A stretch of DNA of 64,000 nt, from the NCBI GenBank assembly GCA_021464245.1, contig JADCRB010000016.1, forward strand, positions 2,911,138-2,975,137. Reading direction: 5' to 3'. This DNA is from Carallia brachiata. Its lineage: Eukaryota; Streptophyta; Magnoliopsida; Malpighiales; Rhizophoraceae. Shown piece after piece: positions 1 through 11,695 of this stretch. Positions within the stretch are counted from its first letter, which is position 1, and each line of letters begins with the position of its first letter. The position numbers and the translations under genes are program-made. Under the pieces are notes generated by a model that saw nothing but the letters and a program-made list of their open reading frames with translations, had not been told where the DNA came from and did not search any database.

Positions 1-159
1 TTGAAGAAACCAATTTGGAATTGTTTTGGGTTTAAAATCCTAATCGAAATAAATCAACCAAGTATGGCCTTGTTTCTTGTTTTGGTAGAAAAAGGCATTG
101 AACCATACTTGTCGATAATCCCAATAAGAATAATAGGGATAGAATTTATTTTTGGGGTC

Positions 160-966
160 TTAGTTTACACCAACTTGATTTAATCCAGAAGGAAAACCAA
201 AGTCTTCGGGATGGATAAGGTCAAGAATTTGGCAAGTGGAATAGGCATAATCCTTTTTAGGGTCAAAGACAGTGTCTGTTACAGTAGCAGTTTTGCCTTC
301 AGAGTTTTTAGTGGAGTATTGGAATTTCCATTTTACTGAGGGGTTTTCAACGGGAGATAAGATAGCCATATAATAAGATATATGTTTATCATAATCCCAA
401 GGTTTATAGTTCCAATGGTCTCCAAAAACAGCTCGTACTGTGTCTGAGGGGTTGCCAGAAGCATATCCTGCCTTGAGTACAAACAGATTTTGAAAAATTG
501 GTTTAGGAAAATAATCAGTCCATTTTGGAGTATTTCCAAATTGGGTTTTAGTGAAGACATTTTGAGATAACTCCTTAGAGAAAGATGAGACTATCTCCTT
601 TTGTTTATTGAAAACAGGTTTAGTAATCATGCCTGAGGGCTCTTCAAGCTGTGGTTTATTTTGAGTGAGATTTTGGAGGGCTTGAACAAGCTCTGGGTTT
701 TGAACCAACTGTTGAGCCCATTCCTGGACTTGTAATTGTTTCAAGGTTTTTTGTTCTTCAGCCTCTTCTTCGACAATGTTGATCCAAGATTTGGGTTTAA
801 TGGTCTTAATGGGTTTAAAATCAGAAGGGGTAACCAAAGGATTAGGAGGTTTATTGATTTTAATGGCATCTACCATTAGTTTAGTGGTGGTTTTAATGGG
901 ACTTTCAACAGTTTCTTCTAAAACCTGGGTTTTACCCTTATCCTTTTTGGATTTTTTAGGAGGCAT
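160..966 (-). CDS. Downstream ORF of endogenous caulimovirid (unknown function)
   Basis: An open frame of 268 codons starts with a lysine-rich N-terminus (MPPKKSKKDKGK) that overlaps the end of the RNase H frame, and stops at TAA (160-162). The same frame continues past that stop to about position 50 with aromatic-rich sequence, so the present end is probably a premature stop. The middle is Gln/Leu-rich and may be helical (about residues 70-110); the C-terminal half is rich in Trp, Tyr and Phe. The position corresponds to the separate downstream ORF of Florendovirus-type elements, whose role is not established. It is unlikely to be expressed as a functional protein. Confidence 0.55.
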   Translation of the reverse strand: MPPKKSKKDKGKTQVLEETVESPIKTTTKLMVDAIKINKPPNPLVTPSDFKPIKTIKPKSWINIVEEEAEEQKTLKQLQVQEWAQQLVQNPELVQALQNLTQNKPQLEEPSGMITKPVFNKQKEIVSSFSKELSQNVFTKTQFGNTPKWTDYFPKPIFQNLFVLKAGYASGNPSDTVRAVFGDHWNYKPWDYDKHISYYMAILSPVENPSVKWKFQYSTKNSEGKTATVTDTVFDPKKDYAYSTCQILDLIHPEDFGFPSGLNQVGVN

Positions 967-969
967 GTT

Positions 970-2150
970 GAGGAAGGCTTGTTTTGGAGAAATTCTCGAG
1001 TCAAAAAGTTAGGGAGAGAATTTTGTTCTCCTTTAATATACTCAATATCAAAATCAAAGATACTAAATATAGTCTGCCATCTTGCAACAATCTATTTAGA
1101 AGCAATGTTTTTAACATCTTTTTCTAAAATATCTTTTGCAGATTTACAATCAATCCGAAGTAAGAACTTCTGATTTAGTATATCAGATTGGAATTTAGAA
1201 ATGCATAAAACAATGCTCAAACTTCTTTTTGAATAGTAGGATAGTTTAATTGGGCACCTTTCCAATGTCCAGAATAGTATTATATAATACATTCCTAGTT
1301 ATGAGAAAGTTGTTTTAATATTCCACCATAGCCAAGATCAGAAGCATCTGTTTCAACTATCTTGGGTAAAAGAGGGTTAGGTAAAGAAAGACAAAGAATG
1401 TCCTTTACCTAGGTTTTAATCTGACGGACAATGTCAGTGTGAATATCATACCAAGAAGGAGAATTTTTCTTAAGTCTGTCATGAAGAGGTTTATAGAGTT
1501 GATTTAGGTAGGGATAGAAATCAAGAACATAATTGAGACTGCCAAGGAATCTCTATAATTGATTTTTATCAAGGATTTTATTTGGAAATTTATTGACAAA
1601 AGAAAGAGATCTCTCTATGGGGGTGATTGTTCCTTGAACAATATGATGTCCAAGCAATCAGACATGGGTCTGGAAGAGGGACATCTTGGTTTTAGAGACA
1701 ACAAGACCATTCTTCTTTGTAACAAATAAAAAAGGTTTTAAGATGTTTAAAATGTTCATACAGTGAATGAGAAAAGACCAAAACATCATCAATGTAAACA
1801 ATGATGAAATGTGAATATTCAGCAAATATGTCATTTCATAATTCGTTGAAATTCACTTGGTCCATTTTTTAATCCAAATGGCATGACATTCCATTCAAAC
1901 TGTCTAAATGGAACGGTGAATGCAGTTTTATATTTGTCCTTTGGAGCAATTTGTATTTGCCAAAATCTAGATTTTATATCAAATTTAGAAAATATAAATG
2001 TAGAATGTAGTTTATTCAGAAGGTCACGTTTATTACGAATATGGTACCTAATCCATCTAAGCGCAGAATTTAATGGTTTATAATTGATAACAAGTCGAGG
2101 AACACCAAGAGGAAGGCCACCATTCTGTCGAGGGAAAACAGATCAATAAT
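970..2150 (-). pseudogene. Caulimovirid reverse transcriptase-RNase H remnant
   Basis: Reading the minus strand gives a reverse transcriptase palm with the catalytic YIDD motif near 1785-1800, followed by the thumb and RNase H, ending around 970. The frame is interrupted by several stops, for example in the palm-thumb region between 1400 and 1660, and by a frameshift just upstream of the YIDD motif. In living caulimoviruses this enzyme copies pregenomic RNA to DNA. Here it is a fossil. The protease and upstream movement/coat regions are absent. Confidence 0.75.
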
Positions 2151-3491
2151 TTCTGCTCAGTTTTAATGCCAATTAAAATATAACTGATCCATAAACATTG
2201 CAAAGGATTATTACTTAGTTCAATTGACTATAAATCCGAGTGTTATGAAAAACAAATGCTCCTGCACAACATTAATAAATAATAATTTAATAAAATAATA
2301 TTATTTTAATACGCACAGTAACTTTTCAATTGAAAAAAAAATAAAAGAGTGGGCATAAAATATAAAATATAAAATTTGGTGAGAATAAAATATGAATTTT
2401 TGTGGAGTAATAATATAAATTTTAGTTTTTCATAACACTTTTTCTAATGAAGAAATTGAGGGGGGACAAAAAATAAATTAGAAGGGGGTAAGAGGCCAAA
2501 ACTCAAGTCAGGATGACGTTGTTCTTCACCTCCCACGTGAATTAAAGTTATAAGAATCAGGTCTGTCATTAAACCGCATTGTTATGTGTAATTATGACCT
2601 ATTTCAGGATGTAAAATATAATTTACCATGTTCCAAACACTAAGAATTTCAATTATGTTAGTATTTTTTTTATCAACTTCTTAAAATGCAAGGTGCGAAT
2701 TGTTTCAAGTTCAAATTGAGTATTTTAAGTTTAAATTTCTCCTAAAATTAACTTCATTAATGTTTACATAATAGAAGATGTTCTGAATTACTACACTTGA
2801 ATTTCAGGAATTTTTTTTATAATTTTTAGAAATGATGTATAGGAAGTGTAATTATTCGTAAACTAAAGGAGCTTGATATAATTTCCTTCAAATATAATGG
2901 AGAAGATAGACAAACAGCTCGAAAATCAACTAGGCATAAAAACATGTGTCACTAGAGATGATTTTTTTTTCTGTTTTTGTTTTTTTTTTTTATTTGGAAG
3001 CATCAACGCATTAATATAAATGCACCAACTACGTGTTTCCTAGAACGGGAATATATGATGACTTGAGACTGGAACAAAAAAAGGTAGAGCTTCAGATCAA
3101 TGATTGTTTTTTAGTAAGTCGGAGGCCAAATGGCAGAACCGGTAATTGCTGTTATGGGTTGAAAGATGGGGAGGAGATGGCTGACGTGGCAGCGTTGCTA
3201 TTGTGTTGGTCTCGCGTTTATTTTGTTTAAAAAAGTTAATGATTTGTATATAGTTATAAGATAAATGTGTAAGAAGAAGATAAAATGTGGTTATAATTAT
3301 TAAAAAGTTATTACTTATTATTGCAATTAAAAAAGTCTGTATACACATATTATACACTTACGTATACTCAATAAAATTACTGAAAAAAAAAAACGTACAG
3401 ATCCTGCACGAAACCCACGCTCATCACATCAGCGTATCGTCTGACCCATTCCATTTCTTATGATACTGTAGCTGGATCCTTGCATAAAGGA
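2151..3491. other. AT-rich 3' flank of P450-A, no gene seen
   Basis: No convincing gene. The stretch matches the 3' flank of P450-B (about 40262-42000) and parts of the flank of P450-C (38040-38480). Examples are the block starting near 3048 (ggaatatatgatgacttgag), which recurs near 38041 and 41533, and the block near 2500-2640, which recurs near 40500-40620. The short reading frames here are not conserved in the copies and were not called. Confidence 0.6.
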
Positions 3492-5352
3492 CTAATGGTG
3501 TGGAATAGGAATAATCTGCAGATTTATCTTTCTTCTAGCTGCAATACCAGTATCCTCAGTCATGTCCAAATCCTCTTCTTTCATATCATTGGGAAGTTGC
3601 CAGTCAAAATGGTAAAGCAACTGAGAAAGTATTGTCTCAACGGTTGCCATACCAAGCGATATGCCGGGACATATCCTTCTTCCAGCACCAAATGGTATAT
3701 ACTCAAAATTGGTCCCTTTAAAATCAACTGAGCCATCTGAGAATCTCTCTGGCCAGAATTTCACTGGTTCAACCCAATAATTGGGATCTCTTCCAATTGC
3801 CCATGCATTCACAATGACCTTGGATTTGATGGGTATATCATAGCCGTTGATTTTGCATTCCTCTCTGCACAGTCTCGGAACTAGTAATGGACCAGGAGGG
3901 TGCAATCTCAATGTTTCTTTAACAACTAACTTCAGGTACTTCAAGGCATCAGGACGTCCTCCAGTGCCAACTTCTCTTTTCCCACCAAAGACTTCTCTCT
4001 CTGCTTGTGCCTTTTTCATAGCTCTTGGATTTTTCAACAATTCCGTCATGGTCCATTCAACAACCGTAGCTGTTGTCTCACTGCCGGCGATAAACATGTC
4101 CTGAAACAAGATTGTGAGCTTAAATTAGACAGATAGATGATAAGGAAAGTGTTGGAAATGAGGGAGACCCAACTTGGAGAGAATCAATATAAGAGGATTA
4201 GATCGGCCAACATTTAAATGAGCTTTTCACACCACGTTATATGTTACCTTAATCCTCACTTTCTTTTAATTCTAGGGTTAAGACCTAAGATTTCGTCTTT
4301 AAACATATTGACTTTTGATATTAGAAATAGCATACGAGATTTATGAAAATAGAGACTTTTTAATGGATAAAAAAATAAATAAATAATTAAAATGGCAACA
4401 TGTACACCAACCCAGATAACTGCTTTGAAGTTGTCATTTGTGAATGGAAATTCAAGATTTCCATGGTCCTGTAGATTCAAAAGAACATCAACGAGATCCA
4501 GCACTTCGCCACTTTCACCACCCCTTGCTTCTGAAGCCACCACCTTCCCTGCTCTATGCTCACTGATTATGTTTTCAAGTATCGCGTCCGTTCTCCTAAA
4601 GATTCCCTCAACTTTTGATTTTAATGAAGTGATCGCATGAAGAAACTTTAAGGAAGGGAAAAGGTCAGCAACATCAAAACCTGCAAACAACTTAAGTAAT
4701 TCCTCAAGATCTGCTAGGAACACTTCTGCATCTTTACACTCCTTACCAAATGCAGCTCTTGAAATGACAATGTTTGAGAGGGATAATACCATTTTGCTAA
4801 GGTTGACAGGAAATCCCGCACTAGCAGAAATGGATTTGATGAGATTTGATGTCTCTCTTCTTCCCTGATCGATTGGAATGATTGCACGCGTTTCGCACTA
4901 AGAAGCTCCGACACGCAGATTTTTCTCATCTGTCTCCAATAGTCTCCGTAAGGAGCAAAGGCAATGTCTGAATAATTATAAGTGACGACGCTTGGAGCGA
5001 GAAGGAAGGGCCTATCAGCGAAGTTAATGTCATGTGTCTTCATGACCTCTTTGGCGGTTTCTGCTGACGAAACAACAACTGTGAAGAGCTCTCCGAGCTG
5101 AAGGTGCATGATGGGTCCATACTTCTTTGCCAAGTTTGCAAGTGCATGGTGTGGTGTTTTATATCCGAACAGGTTGTGAATGTTTCCTATGAGAGGTAGC
5201 TTCCGTGGTCCTGGGGGTAAATTTAAAGGCTTTTTTCTGCCTCCTGATGTCCTCCATAGCCTCATCAATGTTTTGGATGTAGAGAAGGTAATCAAGATGA
5301 GTATTGGGGGAAATAGTAGGCAGAAGAAGGAGAAGAGGAATTGTAGATCCAT
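3492..5352 (-). pseudogene. P450-A: CYP71D-like cytochrome P450, single frameshift
   Basis: CYP71-clan monooxygenase, expected in the ER membrane and reduced by cytochrome P450 reductase; CYP71D-type enzymes often oxidise terpenoids. Exon 1 is 5352-4412 and exon 2 is 4100-3492, with a phase-0 GT-AG intron of 311 bp (4411-4101). Exon 1 gives an N-terminal membrane anchor, the Pro-rich hinge [12 protein letters not shown] and the helix-C motif YWRQMRK. Exon 2 gives AGSETT (oxygen binding), ETLR (ExxR), PERF and the haem loop [10 protein letters not shown]. Compared with P450-B, an extra 2 bp (CT) at about 4852-4857 shifts the frame after REEE and leads to a stop near 4714. Codons after the shift are otherwise well kept, which suggests recent loss or, less likely, an assembly error in a CT run. 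Confidence 0.9.
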
Positions 5353-5413
5353 GGCTATGACTGTCAGTTTATTGCTTGCTTGCTTGCAGGTTCCGGAGGA
5401 AGACTTTGCTCGC

Positions 5414-5421
5414 TTTAAATA
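5414..5421 (-). promoter_or_regulatory. TATA-box-like element of P450-A
   Basis: The minus strand reads TATTTAAA, 62 bases upstream of the ATG at 5352. The same octamer stands at the equivalent place before P450-B (44006-44013). Conservation and distance fit a core promoter with a short leader; there is no transcript evidence. Confidence 0.5.
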
Positions 5422-5439
5422 AGCAGGAGATAGGAGGGC

Positions 5440-5464
5440 GGGGGGGGGGGGGGGGGGGGGGGGG
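5440..5464. repeat. Poly-G run (25 G) upstream of P450-A
   Basis: An uninterrupted run of 25 G on the plus strand (C on the P450 coding strand) lies just upstream of the TATA-like box of P450-A. Unit B has only a short G-rich sequence here. It could be a slippage-expanded tract or an assembly artefact. Confidence 0.85.
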
Positions 5465-8400
5465 TGGGTGGGCCATATTTGTTGCTTTTTTTTTTTGTTT
5501 TTAGTATATATGCTTAAAATTGTATTCCCCACAAATTTTTGAGTGCGGATTCGTATCCACCATGCAGCCGAACAATTCACTTCAACGGAGCAATAAAATG
5601 CACCATTCATTAACAAAATAAAATTATATTAATAAAAATAAAATAAGAAAATTAAAATTTAAAATTAAATAGATATTATTTTATAAATTAAAATATGGAT
5701 CTCACGTGATATGCGTTAAATTAAAAAAAAATCTTTCACAAATTGAGTTGCAAACCCTCGTTTAGGTCAAATTTTTAAATATCAAAACTGTAATTTTAGA
5801 AAATTTCAAGTCAAATTTCATCTTTCACGCCTTCGATTCAAAACAACTTAATATTTGGCCTAATTAATGTAGGAACCAAGACGATATTGTTGAGGTCGTA
5901 TTTATGGAAACAGATTCTCTATTGGTCACGACATTGGTAAGCCACCATTTTATGTGATAATTTGATGATAACTTACTATATTTTTGTTTATATTGGTTCG
6001 AGTTTGAGTCTTCTTATCAAAGCCTACTCTTAAAGTTTATGGGAATTTATGATGTAATTTGGTAGTGAGTTTAATACTTGTTCGCATTGAGACCGAGTAT
6101 TGGGAAGACTCATGCAGATCCAACAAATTTTAGGTAGAAATTTCTTTCTATTAGTGAGGTTGAATGAGGACGTTAACAGATATTTTTTAACTTCAATTGA
6201 CATATGTGATGATTTACATACCGAAAATATATCTTTTTTCTATTAAAAAAAAAAACAATTGTTAGTCATTTCATATATTGACAGTTGAAATTCTTCGATG
6301 ATGGGCGTACTTGGCACTGAAAAATGAAAGTTGTGTCTTTTCATGAAAAAAATAAAGGAAAACAAGGTTACATCCACAGTTTTGGTAAAGAGAATAACAA
6401 TTATCAGAGGCCGAATTCTAAACGTACGTTGAACTTCATTGACTGTCTTGTCTGAGACATTAAAACTAAGAATGACCTCTTTATCATTAGATTAAGTGGG
6501 TGGAAAAATTGGAAAAAGAAGAGTAGTTAAGAAACTCACGTTTTATGGCCAACTAGCAAATTCAAGACAGATAGAGATATTCAAAAAAATAGTCTGATTC
6601 TAAGGTGTGCCTTACTAATTCAATATTACAAAGAGCAAAATTGTAAGACAACATTTAAGTAGTAATGTAATTTTATTTAATAGTATTTGATAGTATTTTT
6701 TTTTTATAATTCAACTATTCAATAATTCATATATCTTTATTGTTAATTTAAAACTACTATTGTGAAGCCAAAATATTAATAAAATAATAAGGAGAAGAAG
6801 AAGAAGAAGGAATTGTCAAAAGAGTAAAGACATCCCAAAAATTTTCAGAGTTAAAATAGAGATATTAGACTCTTTACTCTCATATGGTGTGTTTTTATTT
6901 TTTTTCTTTCAAATCTCTTTTTTTTTTAAAGAATAATTTTGAAAAAAAAAATAGTTTTGGTCCTATTTAATACATATCCACTGGATTTAACAAAAACAAA
7001 GTCACTAACACCAGAAAGTTTAGCAGCCAGATCAAAACAGCCACTAAGATCCGGGAGACTAGCTCATAATTTAAGTCTTCAATTCCTTTATATACATATT
7101 AAAAATAAGACCCATTTCAATATCCATTTAAAATTTAACTTGTTTCAAAACTCTTTGGAAATCAAAGCGGCAATATCTAAAAGTTTTTTTTTTTTTTCAA
7201 ATCAACAGCAGATGCTCTTCATGAGAGGGATCTGTTATTGATACATATTGTTGATATTGCAAAAGAAAAAATTTACATGGTCAAGTGAAATGGTAGCAAT
7301 TAAAAACGTGATTAATGAAATGTCGCATGGTCCCACAAATAAAAGTAGTCCATTAAATAGAGTCAATGTTGAATAACCAATAGAGTCACGTGATTAATCA
7401 AATGTCACATGGTCCCATAATTAAGGTCTGAGAATCAATGGAAAGAAAAGTTTGTGGTGGAACTATTTTGTCGTCGCTATCGAAAATTTTCACACATAGA
7501 GTCAATGTTGAATAACCAATGGTGATTTGCAATTGGATGGAGCCGTGGTTAAGGAAATAGTCATTGGTAATCATGCAAAATTAGTCCATTACAGTTTTGC
7601 CGATTGATTGTGACTCAACGTAGGGAAGCAACTAATTCTTTTTCCAAAACTTCCTTAATTAAAGAATAATTGTGAAAAATAGAAAGTTTCTTGGTAAAAA
7701 AATAATACATATCCATCTGAATAAGAAAAAAAAAATTGCGAAATGATCAATTGAAACTTAAAATATAAGTACAAGAGAGTAACATGACATAATATATTAA
7801 TACTTTCACAATTGATTGATTTTATTCTTAAATATTTTCCGTTTCTATTCCAAATTTTAATTAAGCACTATATGCTAAATTAAATAAGCATATTGAATTT
7901 TGTTACAAATCAGAAATTGAATTTTAATTTTCGCTCTTTCCTCAATTTAAAAGACGATCAATGGTCATTAATTATTAGTTAAATAAAGAGTCACAGATAA
8001 AGAGACTCATAATATTTTACAGTCAATTATTTGATTTATCGTGAATTGTGACCTAACAATAGTTTCAATGTATTACGTATGGAAGCAATTAATGGCCACA
8101 GGATCTGCATCTTTGTAGTGAACTAGAAAATCACACGATTGATTTCAAAGACTGTTTTACACAGACGCCTCAATTATGGGACGAGTATTCTCCGTTGGAC
8201 CTTTGGATGACCATTGTCAGTGTTTACTTTTCTTTAGTGTTTAAAGTCTTTGGTGGTGGGCGCATTGACGTTGATTTCAAAGACCTTTCTATAAAGATGC
8301 CTCAGTTATGGGACGAGGATTCTCCGTTGGTTTGCATGACCATTGTTAATGTTTACTTTTCTTTATTGTTTGAAGTCTTCAGTAGCGAGCACATTGATGT

Positions 8401-10547
8401 TGAAAAAATAAATAGTTATATGCAAATAAATGCTGAACTATCTGTGTTCTCATAACACAATTTTTGAAAAGTAATAATTTGGTTAATTAAAATTATTTTC
8501 ATCAAAAATTCCACTACAGAAACCAATGAATTCCATTAACTTGCAGGTGAAAAAATTGACAACATAATGTGCTAACATGATATTTGTTGTGAAATTTAAA
8601 ATTCAAATTAAATGAAAAAAAATCAATTTTTTAAAAAAATTATATTCTCCCTTTTCACCCTTTACTTCGTCTGTCATTTTTTTTTTATAAAAATATTTTT
8701 AAAAGAACAATTGTGAAAAATAGAAAGTTTTTGATAAACAAATGATACATATCCATCGGACTTAGCAAAACAAGTTGCGAAATGCTCACTTTTTTTTTTT
8801 TTGGCTCTTATGAGTTAAAGAGAAAATTAAGCTAAACTGGTCCGTAACATGAACGACCCCAGTTTTGTCACCCTCCCAGAAGAGAAGTATGCCGACAGGA
8901 GGCTGTTGAAAAAGAACTTCGCTCGAAGAATAAGAGGCACCAATTTAGTTAATAATCTATATAGGAATTCCCTTCCCTTAATACATGTTGTGCTACATGG
9001 GCTTGCTTGTCAGGGTTGTATCAAATTTTGATACAAGGATAAGCCCCAATTGGGTCTTAAACTTTTAGAAGATTTTTCAATGTAGTTAAACCTTTGGAAT
9101 TTTTCAAATATTAATCGCTGTGTTGCATAAAATAATCGGTCGATTGATATACGTTTATCCTGCATTTGCTTTTTCTTGTATCCACGTAATGAGACTCTTC
9201 TGTAAAAAGTCTAATTATAAAATAGTCATAAGAATGAGTTTATCTTCTACTAAGTAATTAAAAATTCTTTTTTTTTAAATTAAAACTTAAACGTACTTAT
9301 TGTTATGCTAAATATACTTAATATTATCTTAAAAAACAAAATTTTAGGTGGAAAATTTCTAATTTTGTATAAATTAAATGATTTTTTAATATATACAAAA
9401 CTTTTTCTTTCAAAGGATAAGACTTATACAAAATAAATCTGAATTTTATGTTTTCTAATAATTCTACAACGTCCTTTTAAATATAACGATTTACACATTG
9501 TAAATTAATTCTATAACAAAAAAGTATTTGGTCAACTAAAATTAACTAATTCTGTCAAGTTTGTTAATGTTGTGTACTGACTAACTTACATAATGTGGAT
9601 GTAAGATAGAAACATAACTGAATCTGTCATACCTATCAGAATCCTTCAATCTCAGTTAACTATGTGCTATGAGAAGTAAGTTGTTAAACTTAAAAAGTCG
9701 TGCTAAATTTGTTATAAAATACAAAGTTAGAGATATTTTTGTGTATTAACACCTTTTTCATATGAGATGGACATATTATTCTTCCTTTTTTTCAAATTGA
9801 TAACAACTTTCTTTATTGTTTTGTTTTTTCTGCTTTTGTTATTGGATTAAGGAATCTTCGCATAATAGAACAATTTTTACCAGGATTCAAACTATTTTTT
9901 TTGTAATCTAAGAATCATTCATGTAATAAAGCATGTGAGGTCATAGTTTGTTGATTATTCATAGTCATGAAAACTCTACAAATACCTTGAAGATATTTGC
10001 TAAAGCCATCAGCACGCAATTGGTTACACAACTCTTTAATTGATCTGATTACCAATATACTTACGGTAGATCTTTTTTTTATTGTTTAAAAAAAACTAAA
10101 TTTTGGTGGAAAATTTCAAATTTTTGAATAAATTTAATGATTTTTAATATGTAGAAACTCTTTTATTTTAGAGTCCATTTGTTTTGTAGACAATAACATT
10201 TTATAGAAAATATTTTCTGAATATTACCTTTTCTAGAAAAAAATAAATTCATTTTCAAAGTTTGTTTCTAACATAAAAATGTGGAATTTTATTTTTCTGT
10301 GTTTGCTGTATGTATAAAAAAATTATAAATTTTTAAAAAGTTTACATTTTTTTAAACTAACAATATTGCTCTCTCTATCCTCTTTTTACCTCTCTATTTG
10401 TCTCTTGTCTCTATTTCCTCTCGTTTTATCCCTCTCTCCAATGACATTTGCTTTGATTGGTTAATTTATCTGGAGAAATTATAGGTGGACGTGAAAAAAA
10501 TGCAAACACATGACAGATTCATCGCTTTCAATTTATTGTTTAATGTA
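5465..10547. other. Spacer between P450-A and terpene synthase A, left part
   Basis: AT-rich spacer with no gene I can support. Nearly all of it matches 44040-49980 of unit B, apart from a 0.68-kb segment present only in B (44402-45081). It contains poly-A/T runs, a (GAA)n-like stretch near 6790-6810, and a tandemly duplicated sequence near 8160-8402 described separately. Confidence 0.6.
8160..8402 (+). repeat. Two tandem units of about 120 bp, protein-like, unknown
   Basis: A unit beginning around gcctcaattatgggacgag is followed by a second copy beginning around gcctcagttatgggacgag. Both can be read as the pattern QLWDE-SPL-MTIV-VYFSL-F-VF-IDV. The pair is also present in unit B (about 47305-47545). 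I do not recognise the family. It may be a relic of a repeat protein or a duplicated non-coding element. In unit B the frame has a stop at the unit junction, so a functional protein is unlikely. Confidence 0.5.
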
Positions 10548-11695
10548 GGGTCCGTTTGGAGACGCTGTAAATTTTTTGTTTCTATTTCTTATTTTTTGTT
10601 TTTCTGTTTTTGCTGTTTGTTGAAGTTTTGTGTTTACTGCTGTCAATTTTTGTTTTTTTTATAAGAATAAAAAAGTAGATAGAAAAAGGATAGTGAGAGA
10701 ATTGGTAAAAAGAGTATGAATAGAGAGAGAAAAATGGTAGAGAGAGAGAGGGTAGAGAGAGAATGGTAGAGAGTAGAAAGAGAATGAATATAGAGAATGA
10801 CAGAGAGAGAAAGAGTTGAGAAAGAATGAGTAAATAAAATGGTAGAGAGAGAAAAATGAGAGAGAGAGAGGGTAGAGAGAGAATGAGTAGAGAGAATGGC
10901 AGAGAGAGACGAGAGAGAGAGACAGAGTGGGCAGAGAAAGAATTAGTAAAGAGAATAGTAGAGAAAGACAAATGAGAGAGAGGGTAGAGAGAGAACGAGT
11001 GGAGAGACTAGTAAAGCAAGAAAAAGGAGAGAGACTCTGGGTACAGAGAATGAGTAGAGAAAATAGTAGAGAGAGAAAAAGGGGAGAGAGAGAGGGTAGA
11101 GAGAGAATAGTCGAGCGAGAAAAAGGAGAGAGAGTGTGGGTAGACAGAGAATGGTACAGAGAAGAGAGAGAGAGAGAGGGTAGAGAGAGAATGAGTAGAG
11201 AGAATGGTTGAGGGAGAAAAAGGAGAGAGAGAGAGTGGGTAGAGGGAGAATGAGTAGAGAGAATGGTAGAGAGAGAAAAAAGAGAGAGAGGATAGGGAAA
11301 GAATGAGTAGAGAGAGTAGTAGAGAGAGAAAGAGGAGAGAGAGTTGGTAGAGAGAGAATGGTAGAGATAGAAAAAGGGAGAGAGAGTGTAGAGAGAGAAA
11401 GAGTAGAGAGAGAAAAAATATAGAGGGATAGAGTGAGGATGAGTAAAGAGAGATACGGTAAAAAGGGTGGATAAAGAGAAAAAAGATTATGAGAGAAAAT
11501 ATAGAAAAGAAAATGAAAAACAAAATGGGAAAGCTATCTTTTACTGTTCTCTCAATTTGTTTTTTTTTTTAAAAAAACACTTTTAACTTTTCAATAAAAA
11601 ACAAAAAACAAAATAAATACCAAATATATTTTCTGTTTTTTTTTTTGTGAAAAATAAATAGAAAACACGAAATTTAATCCATACCAAATAGGGCC
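10548..11695. mobile_element. Purine-rich MITE-like insertion with 3-bp target duplication
   Basis: The insertion begins GGGTCCGTTTGG and ends CCAAATAGGGCC, imperfect terminal inverted repeats of about 12 bp (3 mismatches). It is flanked by GTA (10545-10547 and 11696-11698). Unit B shows the empty site with a single GTA at 49986-49988. About 850 bp of the interior (10670-11520) is a degenerate GAGA/GTAGAGA tract. A 3-bp target duplication and G-rich termini fit a PIF/Harbinger (Tourist-like) non-autonomous element, although hAT-type is possible. Long reading frames through the tract are low-complexity and not real. Confidence 0.75.

Larger units (their letters stand above)
1..2150 (-). mobile_element. 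Endogenous pararetrovirus (Caulimoviridae, Florendovirus-like) fragment
   Basis: A decayed plant pararetrovirus copy lies on the minus strand and is cut by the left window edge. From right to left it holds reverse transcriptase, then RNase H, then an overlapping downstream ORF that begins right after the RNase H end. That order (a polyprotein ending in RNase H, then one separate ORF) fits Florendovirus-like endogenous caulimovirids; this genus call is an inference. Many in-frame stops and at least one frameshift in the polymerase part show an old, inactive insertion. No integrase or LTR is seen, as expected for caulimovirids. The upstream limit near 2150 is where coding similarity stops. Confidence 0.75.

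Noticed and set aside
5353..5616. In-frame extension of P450-A upstream of the ATG, with a proline stretch
   Set aside because: It reads through the leader, the TATA-like box and the poly-G run (as poly-Pro). P450-B has no such extension and the ATG at 5352 begins a normal membrane anchor.
8849..9031. Short basic ORF (MNDPSFVTLPEEKYADRRL...)
   Set aside because: In unit B (about 48001) the frame is shifted and not conserved; no family recognised.
10582..11523. Long Ser/Leu- or Arg/Glu-rich reading frames on both strands
   Set aside because: These are products of a degenerate GAGA tract inside a MITE; low complexity and absent from unit B.
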